This document shows positions 1 to 5,631 of a stretch of 5,712 nt of DNA, piece after piece. The DNA comes from Micrococcaceae bacterium UBA7136. GTDB taxonomy: Bacteria; Actinomycetota; Actinomycetes; Actinomycetales; Micrococcaceae. Positions within the stretch are counted from its first letter, which is position 1. Each line of letters starts with the position of its first letter. The stretch covers positions 1 to 5,712 of the forward strand of contig DKXC01000007.1 in NCBI GenBank assembly GCA_002492045.1, in the 5' to 3' direction. The position numbers were made by a program, and so were the translations under genes. The notes beneath the pieces were generated by a model. That model worked only from the letters and a program-made list of their open reading frames with translations. It did no database searches and was not told the DNA's origin.

Positions 1-1608
1 GGCATCCTCACGCAGCTGCAACCAGAGCCGCTCGCCCACCTTGTAGGAAGGCGCCTGGCCCGGCCAACCCAGGTAGCGCAGGAACTCAAAGTCCAGCTGC
101 CCCTCAGAAATATCCAGGTTAGCCTTGAGGAAGGCATAGCCACTCTCAGCATCCCAAACACCCGGCTCAAGGCCCAGACGCTCAGCCCAGAGAGCCGGAA
201 TCTCAAAACCGCAGTGCAGGCCAATATCAAAGACCACCCGGGCCGCCCGCATCCGCTGGGCATCCAACATGCCCATACGGTCACCGGGATCCTGCAGGTA
301 GCCCAGCTCCTCCATCAGCCGCTCAGCATAGAGGGCCCAGCCCTCACCATGACCAGAAACCCAGATACCCTTAGCCCGCCACTGGTTGAGAGAATCAGCC
401 ATAGCGGTGGCATAAGCAATCTGCAAGTGATGGCCAGGAACACCCTCATGGTAGACAGTAGAAGTCTCCCGCCAGGTGCCGAAAGTATCCTCACCCTCAG
501 GCACCGACCACCACATGCGGCCAGCCCGCTCAAAATCAGCCGAAGGGCCGGTGTAATAGATGCCGCCCTCTTGGGTAGGGGCAATCATGCACTCCAACTT
601 ACGCAGGGGCCCCTCAATAGTGAAATGCTCCCGAGACAGATCCTCCAGGGCCTGGTCAGAAAGCTTTTGCATCCAGGCCTTAAGAGCATCAGTACCCTTG
701 AGAGTGCGGGTCGGGTCAGCATCCAGAAGAGCCTTAGCCTCCTCAATACTGGCACCGGGCTGGATGAGCTGGGCAACCTCCTGCTGGGCGGCAATAATCC
801 GCTCTAGCTCCTGGGCGCCCCAGGCGTAGGTCTCCTCCAAATCCAGGGAAGAACCCACAAACTGGCGGGAGTAGAGGGCATAACGCTCCCGGCCCACAGC
901 GTCCTGGGCAGGGGCGGCAGGCAGCAGAACCTCAGTCAGGTAGCTATTGAAATCCCGGTAGGCCTCCTTGGCTAGGTCAATATTGGCCCGGGCCTCTTGA
1001 GTCAGTTCAGGGGCTGCTTCTAGAATCTCAGCCAGCAGGCCATCAAAATAGCCGCCCTCTGCCACATAAGCAGCAGTCTGCTCCATAGCAATCTTGACCT
1101 GGCGGGCAGCTGCCACCCGGTCGGTCTCCCGGGCAGCCTCCAAGGTCTGCCGGTAGCCAGACAGGGCGGCGGGAAGATTGGCCAGGCGACCCACAATATG
1201 GGCCCAGTCCTGGGCGGTCTCCCGGTTCATCAGATCAAAAACAGACCGAATCTCCTGAACCGGGGAAGCCAGGTTATTAATCTCCCAGCTACCCAGGCCA
1301 GCCTCATGCAGCTCAAGCTCCAGGCCCAGGCGCTCGCGCATGGCGTCCAGGGTTACCCGGTCGGTCTCGTCCTGGACGGGGGCCTGCTCTAGCTGGGCCA
1401 GGGTCTGGCGGATGGCCTCCATGTAGGCGGCGGTACCTGCGGGGGAGTAGTCTGCGTACTCGGTCTCCCGGCCCTTGCGTCCCTCCAGGGTGGCACTGGT
1501 GGGGTCTAGCTCCATCAGCTTCTCGTAGTGGGCGTTAGCGATAGCGTCAATGGGGGTCTGGGCCCGGTCGGAAGAAAAAATCTGGGGTAGATCGGGGTGG
1601 ATGGCCAT
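1..1608 (-). CDS. DUF885 family putative zinc metallopeptidase (partial, C-terminus off window)
   Basis: An open frame of 536 codons runs from the ATG at 1608-1606 to the first base of the window without a stop. Family proteins are about 550-570 residues, so only a few tens of residues are missing. The N-terminus (TPIDAIANAHYEKLMELDP) and the YSPAG segment near residue 54 are typical of actinobacterial members. The key signatures are HEGVPGHH at residues 387-394 and GHGEGWALYAE at about 419-429, where the His and Glu residues (H387, E388, H393 or H394, E422) are the expected metal-binding and catalytic positions. Zinc peptidase activity is inferred from these motifs; the natural substrate is unknown. 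No signal peptide or membrane segment is visible, so it is probably cytoplasmic. Its start lies 5 nt after the stop of the YciI-like gene, with an AGGTAGGGG ribosome-binding stretch inside that gene, so the two are probably co-translated. Family assignment is secure; function is not. Confidence 0.9.
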   Translation of the reverse strand, partial: MAIHPDLPQIFSSDRAQTPIDAIANAHYEKLMELDPTSATLEGRKGRETEYADYSPAGTAAYMEAIRQTLAQLEQAPVQDETDRVTLDAMRERLGLELELHEAGLGSWEINNLASPVQEIRSVFDLMNRETAQDWAHIVGRLANLPAALSGYRQTLEAARETDRVAAARQVKIAMEQTAAYVAEGGYFDGLLAEILEAAPELTQEARANIDLAKEAYRDFNSYLTEVLLPAAPAQDAVGRERYALYSRQFVGSSLDLEETYAWGAQELERIIAAQQEVAQLIQPGASIEEAKALLDADPTRTLKGTDALKAWMQKLSDQALEDLSREHFTIEGPLRKLECMIAPTQEGGIYYTGPSADFERAGRMWWSVPEGEDTFGTWRETSTVYHEGVPGHHLQIAYATAMADSLNQWRAKGIWVSGHGEGWALYAERLMEELGYLQDPGDRMGMLDAQRMRAARVVFDIGLHCGFEIPALWAERLGLEPGVWDAESGYAFLKANLDISEGQLDFEFLRYLGWPGQAPSYKVGERLWLQLREDA

Positions 1609-1613
1609 AGCTA

Positions 1614-1898
1614 CTAGGCCCCTACCTTGCCGATAACGGCAGACCAGGAGCGGAAGCTATAGCCGGTTAGAACCCCGCCGGTGCTCATGGGGTCAGCGGC
1701 AATGAGAGCTTCCAGTTCCTGCTGGTCGGCGGCCTCAAAAATCAGGAGGGCACCGGGCTCGCCAGCATCCTGGTAGGCGCCAGCGGCGTGCAGCTTGCCT
1801 TCTTCGGCCAGCTGGGACAGGTAGGCCCGGTGGGCGGGACGGTGCTGGGCCTGAAGCTCAGCGGGGCCGTAGGAGTAGAAAACAGCGTAGGTGGCCAC
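1614..1898 (-). CDS. YciI-like (YCII domain) protein
   Basis: This small protein of 94 residues is a single ferredoxin-like YCII domain. It begins with a beta strand (TYAVFYSYGP), followed by a helix carrying the conserved His at residue 23 (RPAHRAYLSQLAEEGKL), a glycine-rich turn (AAGAYQD), a central strand (GALLIFEA) and the family's ADP motif at 68-70 before the last strand. His23 and the acidic residues are the likely active-site pair of this family, whose enzymatic role is mostly undefined. Some members are dechlorinases or muconolactone isomerase-like, but nothing here points to either. The start is GTG at 1898-1896, chosen because GAAAGG lies 8 nt upstream and the domain begins right there. 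The stop is a tandem TAGTAG followed by the ATG of the DUF885 gene. The pair is transcribed away from birA. Confidence 0.88.
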   Translation of the reverse strand: MATYAVFYSYGPAELQAQHRPAHRAYLSQLAEEGKLHAAGAYQDAGEPGALLIFEAADQQELEALIAADPMSTGGVLTGYSFRSWSAVIGKVGA

Positions 1899-1906
1899 GA
1901 TAGGAA

Positions 1907-1912
1907 CCTTTC
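1907..1912 (-). promoter_or_regulatory. Ribosome-binding site deciding the GTG start of the YciI-like gene
   Basis: On the minus strand the sequence reads GAAAGG, 8 nt before the GTG at 1898. This is a good Shine-Dalgarno match and supports the non-ATG start. Confidence 0.6.
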
Positions 1913-1970
1913 GTCGATGGGGAAGGTATCTTCTAGTATGGCATTGAGATAGGCCACAGAGGCGGAAGCG

Positions 1971-1976
1971 AGGAAG
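1971..1976 (+). promoter_or_regulatory. Ribosome-binding site of birA
   Basis: AGGAAG is followed by 6 nt (ACAAAA) and then the ATG at 1983. Spacing and sequence are good, and fix the birA start, so the protein does not have an N-terminal HTH domain hidden upstream. Confidence 0.65.
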
Positions 1977-1982
1977 ACAAAA

Positions 1983-2810
1983 ATGCTAGAACTAGGGCAG
2001 ATTGAGGGGTTAGACAGGGTGCTGGTTCTACCCCAAGTGGGCTCAACTAACGACTACGCCCGCCAGGTGCTGGATGCAGAACCGGGCAGCTGGGGGGCCT
2101 TCAACCTGATTGCTACCGATACCCAGACCCGGGGCAGGGGACGGCTGGATAGGATCTGGCTGGCTCCAGCTGGCAAGAACCTGGCCCTGAGCTTCTTGAT
2201 TCGCCCCCTCTTCTCAACCCAAACCTTGCCCCTGGAGGGTTACCACTGGTTGGGTTCCCTGGCAGCCCTAGCCCTGGCCGACAGCCTGGGACGGATGGGG
2301 GTAGCAGCCTCCCTTAAATGGCCCAATGACCTGCTCATCGGGCAGAAGAAGCTGGCCGGTATTCTGACCCAGCTCTTGCCCGAGAAAGAGGGAGGTTACG
2401 CCCTAGTGGTGGGGCTGGGGCTGAACGTTAACCTTGAGGCTGCGGAACTGCCGGTGGAGGGGGCCACCAGCCTGCTTCTGGCGACCGGGCGTCCCCATGA
2501 GCTCGGGGCCCTGGCAGGGGAGATAGCCAGCTCCTTCGCCGCCTACTACCGGGCCTTTGAAGCTGCCGGATGGAACCCCCAGATCCCCCTTGACTTGGAC
2601 GGTAGACAGGCCAGCCTGCTAGAGCGGCTGGAGACCCAGACCTCTACCCTAGGGCGCCGGGTGACCCTCCACCTGCCCGGTGGGCAGCAGGTGCAGGGAG
2701 TCGCTGAGGGCCTGACCCCCGGCGGAGAGCTAGAGCTTCGGGCCGACAGTGGGGAGATAAGAGCCTACAGGGTGGGGGACCTGGTTCACCTGCGTCCGGC
2801 GGAATCTTAA
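1983..2810 (+). CDS. birA: Biotin--[acetyl-CoA-carboxylase] ligase, monofunctional
   Basis: Biotin protein ligase activates biotin with ATP to biotinyl-5'-AMP and transfers it to the acceptor lysine of carboxylase carrier domains, in the cytoplasm. The 275-residue protein shows the whole signature set: GSTNDYAR at 20-27, the biotin/adenylate-binding loop GRGRLDR at 51-57 followed by W59 and GKNL at 64-67, LKWPND at 111-116 with the catalytic-site lysine K112, KKLAGIL at 122-128, and GLGLNVN at 144-150. The C-terminal SH3-like domain (about 225-272, GRRVTLHLPGG through YRVGDLVHLRP) closes it. There is no N-terminal winged helix of the E. coli BirA type, so this is a class I ligase that should not repress biotin genes. 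In the adenylate loop, Leu-Asp replaces the Arg-Gly of the E. coli RGR segment, a minor variation. It is followed 35 nt later by the PH-domain gene. Confidence 0.96.
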   Translation: MLELGQIEGLDRVLVLPQVGSTNDYARQVLDAEPGSWGAFNLIATDTQTRGRGRLDRIWLAPAGKNLALSFLIRPLFSTQTLPLEGYHWLGSLAALALADSLGRMGVAASLKWPNDLLIGQKKLAGILTQLLPEKEGGYALVVGLGLNVNLEAAELPVEGATSLLLATGRPHELGALAGEIASSFAAYYRAFEAAGWNPQIPLDLDGRQASLLERLETQTSTLGRRVTLHLPGGQQVQGVAEGLTPGGELELRADSGEIRAYRVGDLVHLRPAES

Positions 2811-2832
2811 GGCAACCCCCAGGCTGGGAGGA

Positions 2833-2838
2833 TAAAAT
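2833..2838 (+). promoter_or_regulatory. Candidate -10 box for a leaderless or short-leader transcript of the PH-domain gene
   Basis: TAAAAT matches the TATAAT consensus at five of six positions and ends 7 nt before the A of the ATG at 2846, the usual distance from a -10 box to the transcription start. Transcription from here would start at or next to the ATG, giving a leaderless mRNA, which is common in Actinobacteria. No clear -35 box is visible. A competing reading is translation from readthrough birA mRNA through GGGAGG (2826-2831), but that lies 14 nt from the ATG, longer than optimal. Confidence 0.3.
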
Positions 2839-2845
2839 CAAGCCC

Positions 2846-3343
2846 ATGAAAGTACGCGGCCCCCTCAACGACCAGGAATACACCCTTGCTGCTACCCGGG
2901 CCCACGGGGCGCGCCTATTAACCGCCCTCATCTGCCTCTGGGGTGCTATGGCGGCCTGGTCTTTTGCCTCAGCGGTGGGTTCCTCCTGGCTGAGCCTGCC
3001 TGCCTCCCTGCTGGCCCTGCTTTTTCTGGGCCGGGCTGTCTTGGAAGTCTGGTGCTGGTGCCTAACCTCCTATATTGTCACCAGCCAGCGCCTGATTATT
3101 CGCCGGGGCCTGAGCTCAAGTCAAGACATCAGCCTGCCCCTAGAAGCCATTGAGGGGGTCAGCCTAGGACGCAGCCGCCTGCTAGGGGCCCTCCCAGCAG
3201 CCCACCTGACCGTTCATTCTCGGGGTCTGGCCCACCTGCTGCGGGACGTTCCGGACCCCCAGCGCTTCTCTTACCAGCTGCGTCAGGCCCAGGAAGAACA
3301 CCTAGCTACCCACCCTCTGGGAGCCTGGACCGGTAATTTTTAG
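2846..3343 (+). CDS. Two-TM membrane protein with bacterial PH domain (bPH2/DUF304-like)
   Basis: The 165-residue protein has a short N-terminal segment ending in a TRAHGARLL stretch, two hydrophobic segments at about 23-45 and 48-68 joined by a tight turn, and then a PH-like domain from about 73 to 147. The domain opens with the hallmark YIVTSQRLIIRRGL (76-89) and continues with a strand and helix around LPLEAIEGVSL and the LRDVPDPQRFSYQL close (132-145). Such proteins are anchored in the cytoplasmic membrane with the PH domain probably inside the cell; no ligand is known. A small PH-domain membrane protein next to birA is recurrent in Actinobacteria (for example the mycobacterial birA neighbourhood), so linkage to biotin/acyl-CoA metabolism is possible but unproven. 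The predicted start fits the family N-terminus. The stop is TAG. Confidence 0.85.
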   Translation: MKVRGPLNDQEYTLAATRAHGARLLTALICLWGAMAAWSFASAVGSSWLSLPASLLALLFLGRAVLEVWCWCLTSYIVTSQRLIIRRGLSSSQDISLPLEAIEGVSLGRSRLLGALPAAHLTVHSRGLAHLLRDVPDPQRFSYQLRQAQEEHLATHPLGAWTGNF

Positions 3344-3421
3344 GCCAAACCCAGGCGAATGAGTATTCCGGCTCACAATAAAATAGTATTCTTGAGCTAA
3401 GAACCTCTGTCAGCCCCGACT

Positions 3422-3436
3422 AAGGCCGGGTGCCTT
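3422..3436 (+). promoter_or_regulatory. Small hairpin in the cyclase leader
   Basis: AAGGC and GCCTT form a perfect 5-bp stem around a 5-nt loop, CGGGT. It is followed by CCCC rather than a T tract, so it is not a classical terminator. It could be an mRNA leader structure, or chance. Confidence 0.25.
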
Positions 3437-3458
3437 CCCCAATAGGTCAGCAAGAGTT

Positions 3459-3463
3459 AGGAA
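3459..3463 (+). promoter_or_regulatory. Ribosome-binding site of the adenylate cyclase gene
   Basis: AGGAA lies 6 nt before the ATG at 3470 and supports this start rather than internal ATGs further in. Confidence 0.55.
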
Positions 3464-3469
3464 CCACGC

Positions 3470-4591
3470 ATGGAAGAGTCAGCCTCTGGAACACAGGCCA
3501 ACAGCCAGCCAGAGCGCGGTGAGCCCCTGGGCAGCCACCTGCCACCCATCCAGGGGCAGCTCTACCGCAGCGAAGAAGCCATGCGGGGGGTTAGCGATCT
3601 AGAACGCCAACTCATGGGATCCAACCGCACCCTGGGCCGCCGCCAAGTAGCCGAAGCCGCCGGGGTCTCCCTAGGGGCCTCCCGCAAAATCTGGCGCTCC
3701 CTGGGCTTCCCCAACATGAAGGACGACGACCGCTTCTTCACCCCCGAAGACGGCCGCCTACTCCAAACCGTCACCGGCCTGGTCAAAAAGGGCAAACTCA
3801 GTGAAGAAGCCGCCCTCTCTGTTACCCGCTCAGTCGGCCAGCTCATGGACCGGATGGTGGTCTGGCAGATTGAGACCCTGGTAGAAGATATGGTCATGAA
3901 CGAGGGCCTGACTGACGCCCAGGCCAGAGAAGCCCTGCTCAAGACCCTGCCCGACCTCATCGACGATCTAGAGTCCATGACCCTCTACGGCTACCGGCGG
4001 ATGATGAACTCAGCTATCGTCCGTCTGGCCCTGCGGGATGAAACCAGCGAAGGAGAAGCCAACGAACCAGACCTACCTCTAGCTCGGGGAGTAGGCTTCG
4101 TTGATTTGGTCTCTTACACCTCCCTTTCCCGCAAGCTCAACGGCCGCATGCTAGCCCAGCTAGTCCAGCACTTTGAGCAGCGTTGCGCCGAGGTGATTGC
4201 CGAGGGCGGCGGCCGCATTATTAAGACCGTGGGTGACGAGGTCATGTACCTGGTTGAAACCCCCCAGGACGGGGCCAGGATTGCCCTGACCCTCTCCCGC
4301 CTCATCTCTGAAGACCCCCGCCTGCCCGAAGCTCGGGTATCCTTTGTCTGGGGCCGAGTCCTGCCCAGGCTGGGCGATATCTACGGGCCCACCGTTAACC
4401 TGGCCTCCCGCCTGGTGGCCCTGACCGAGCCCGGCGTCGTCCTAACCGATGCCAATACCGCCCAGGTGCTAGAAGGCGACCGGCGCTTTGTGCTGATCCC
4501 GCAGGGAGTGCGCAATGTGCGCGGCTTTGGGGACGTGCGTCCGGTGGCTATCACCCCCGGCGTTGGTACTGAACTGGAGATAGATTTCTAA
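3470..4591 (+). CDS. Class III adenylate cyclase with N-terminal Rv1264-type regulatory domain
   Basis: The enzyme converts ATP to cAMP and pyrophosphate. The 373-residue protein has no membrane segment. Residues 1-45 are a polar, low-complexity lead. Residues about 50-185 resemble the adenylate cyclase regulatory domain of the Rv1264 type, opening with a MerR-like helix-turn-helix pattern (LGRRQVAEAAGVSLGASRKI, about 55-74, then GFPNMKDDDRFFTPEDG). A flexible acidic linker (about 190-203) leads to the catalytic domain at about 205-362. All catalytic positions can be read: metal-binding D212 (GFVDLVSYT) and D256 (KTVGDEVMY), adenine-selecting K252 and D303 (GDIYGP), and the transition-state pair N310 and R314 (NLASR). 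The Lys/Asp pair argues for ATP rather than GTP, and the domain should act as a homodimer. The regulatory domain of Rv1264 senses pH; whether this one does is unknown. The stop overlaps the phosphatase start (TAATG). Confidence 0.93.
   Translation: MEESASGTQANSQPERGEPLGSHLPPIQGQLYRSEEAMRGVSDLERQLMGSNRTLGRRQVAEAAGVSLGASRKIWRSLGFPNMKDDDRFFTPEDGRLLQTVTGLVKKGKLSEEAALSVTRSVGQLMDRMVVWQIETLVEDMVMNEGLTDAQAREALLKTLPDLIDDLESMTLYGYRRMMNSAIVRLALRDETSEGEANEPDLPLARGVGFVDLVSYTSLSRKLNGRMLAQLVQHFEQRCAEVIAEGGGRIIKTVGDEVMYLVETPQDGARIALTLSRLISEDPRLPEARVSFVWGRVLPRLGDIYGPTVNLASRLVALTEPGVVLTDANTAQVLEGDRRFVLIPQGVRNVRGFGDVRPVAITPGVGTELEIDF
4576..4579 (+). promoter_or_regulatory. Ribosome-binding site for the phosphatase inside the cyclase gene
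   Basis: GGAG lies 11 nt upstream of the ATG at 4591, within the last codons of the cyclase. With the TAATG overlap it suggests termination-reinitiation coupling. Confidence 0.4.
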
Positions 4592-5631
4592 TGACAGCTT
4601 CCTCACACCTGACTGTTTATGCTGGCCATGCCACCCACCTGGGGCAGTTCCGCAAGAGCAACGAGGACTCCCTGGCTGTAGCCGGTAACCTCTGCCTGGT
4701 CGCTGACGGCATGGGCGGCCACGAAAAGGGAGAGATGGCCTCAGGGCTCTGCGTCCGCTCCCTGGCCTACTCCTCCTTCTTTACCCTGCCCGGCGGTATG
4801 GAACCTGAAGAAGAAGCCGCCTTCTTAGAAGAACTAGCCCAAGAAACTGAGGGCAAGCAGAAGGGCCGTGGCCTGCTGCGCCGCAAGGAAACCTCCGCCC
4901 TTAACCGGCAGATTCTCAAAACCCTAGACAAGATTAAGGGTCTGATTGGTCAGGCAGACGAAGCCATCAAAACAGCCCTGGACTTGCGGGCCGGTACCAC
5001 CCTCAGCGGGGCCTGGCTGACCCATATTGGCCAGCAGCAGATGTGGTTCATCTTTAATGTGGGCGACTCCCGCACCTACCGGCTGGTGCGCCATGCCCAG
5101 GAAGGGGCCGAGGGCACCGGCGAAGAACTGAGCCTGGAGCAGGTCACCGTAGACCACTCTGAGGTGCAGTACCTGGTTGACACCGGCCAGATTACTGCCC
5201 TGGAGGCCCTGACCCACCCCCGCCGCAACGTCATCACCCGGGCCCTGGGCACCGGCAACTACTGGGAGCCAGATTTCTGGGTGATCCCGGCCAAGGAAGG
5301 CGACCGGCTCATGATCTGCTCGGACGGCCTCTCTGGCGAACTCTCCCACCACTACATGGCCAGGGTTCTGACCAGCGTCCAACACCCCCAGGACGCCGCT
5401 GACGTCCTACAGATGGCTGCCCTGCGGGCGGGCGGACGCGACAACATCAGCGTGATTGTGGCCGATGCCATCACCGTCCAGGAATCCCAAGACAGGGCCC
5501 AGCAGCTAGAGGAGCTGACCGCTACCAACGCCCAGCAGATGGTGGCCACCATTGACGACTACGACTACACCCACACCACTGACACCGAAGAGAAAATCTT
5601 TAAGTCAGAACGGGACCTAGAGACCCAGTAG
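4591..5631 (+). CDS. PP2C-type (PPM) serine/threonine protein phosphatase
   Basis: A metal-dependent phosphatase removing phosphate from Ser/Thr residues, soluble and cytoplasmic (346 residues, no membrane segment, unlike the membrane-anchored PstP). Motifs in order: KSNEDS at 22-27, LVADGMGGH at 36-44 with metal ligand D39, AGTTL at 134-138, NVGDSRTYRL at 156-165, VDHS at 187-190, NVITRALG at 213-220, MICSDGLSGEL at 241-251 with metal ligand D245, and GRDNISVIVAD at 282-292 with D284. All metal-binding aspartates are present, so it should be active. Two parts are unusual. The stretch between MGGH and AGTTL is about 90 residues, some 25-30 longer than in PstP, with an acidic then strongly basic section (about 70-125). 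A 54-residue tail beyond the catalytic core is rich in Gln, Thr and Asp (DDYDYTHTTDTEE). It overlaps the cyclase by one base. No kinase or FHA gene is in the window. Confidence 0.95.
   Translation: MTASSHLTVYAGHATHLGQFRKSNEDSLAVAGNLCLVADGMGGHEKGEMASGLCVRSLAYSSFFTLPGGMEPEEEAAFLEELAQETEGKQKGRGLLRRKETSALNRQILKTLDKIKGLIGQADEAIKTALDLRAGTTLSGAWLTHIGQQQMWFIFNVGDSRTYRLVRHAQEGAEGTGEELSLEQVTVDHSEVQYLVDTGQITALEALTHPRRNVITRALGTGNYWEPDFWVIPAKEGDRLMICSDGLSGELSHHYMARVLTSVQHPQDAADVLQMAALRAGGRDNISVIVADAITVQESQDRAQQLEELTATNAQQMVATIDDYDYTHTTDTEEKIFKSERDLETQ

Larger units (their letters stand above)
1899..1982. promoter_or_regulatory. Divergent intergenic region with candidate promoters
   Basis: This 84-bp spacer must carry the signals for the leftward YciI/DUF885 pair and the rightward birA run. 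On the minus strand, TGC followed by CATACT (hexamer at 1940-1935) looks like an extended -10 element, and would give a leader of about 30 nt before the GTG. On the plus strand the same bases read TAGTAT (1934-1939), a moderate -10 match that would give a birA leader of under 40 nt. Neither has a convincing -35 box, so the promoter positions are inference. The overlap of the two -10 candidates would make the promoters mutually exclusive if both are real. Confidence 0.35.
3344..3469 (+). promoter_or_regulatory. Intergenic spacer with probable promoter of the cyclase-phosphatase unit
   Basis: This 126-bp gap separates the PH-domain gene from the cyclase and is the largest gap in the rightward run. 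An AT-rich block contains overlapping -10-like hexamers TAAAAT (3379-3384) and TAGTAT (3384-3389), without a good -35 box. A start near 3391-3397 would leave a leader of about 75 nt. No terminator hairpin with a T tract is seen, so readthrough from birA is also possible. Confidence 0.4.

Noticed and set aside
214..807. Long plus-strand open frame (197 codons) and related frames at 315-829
   Set aside because: They lie antisense or out of frame to the DUF885 gene, whose translation carries clear family motifs. Their products show no recognisable domain.
1742..1957. Minus-strand open frame of 71 codons across the YciI start
   Set aside because: It is out of frame with the YCII domain protein, and its product has no family features.
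2811..2831. Terminator or riboswitch-like hairpin after birA (CCCCC facing GGGAGG)
   Set aside because: The best pairing is three base pairs around a short loop with no T tract, which is too weak to call.
2644..2931. Minus-strand open frame of 95 codons spanning the birA end and the PH-gene start
   Set aside because: It overlaps two well-supported genes in antisense, and its product looks like random Arg/Pro-rich sequence.
3358..3377. CRP-like site upstream of the cyclase (TCACA half-site at 3373-3377)
   Set aside because: The opposite half at the standard 6-nt spacing reads AGTAT rather than TGTGA. Only a 4-bp TGAG/CTCA symmetry with the wrong spacing is present.
3562..3978. Minus-strand open frame of 138 codons
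   Set aside because: It is opposite the adenylate cyclase regulatory domain, and its Arg/Ser-rich composition is typical of a shadow of a GC-rich gene.
4924..5385. Minus-strand open frame of 153 codons
   Set aside because: It is antisense to the PP2C catalytic core, which has all its motifs. No ribosome-binding site or domain was seen for it.
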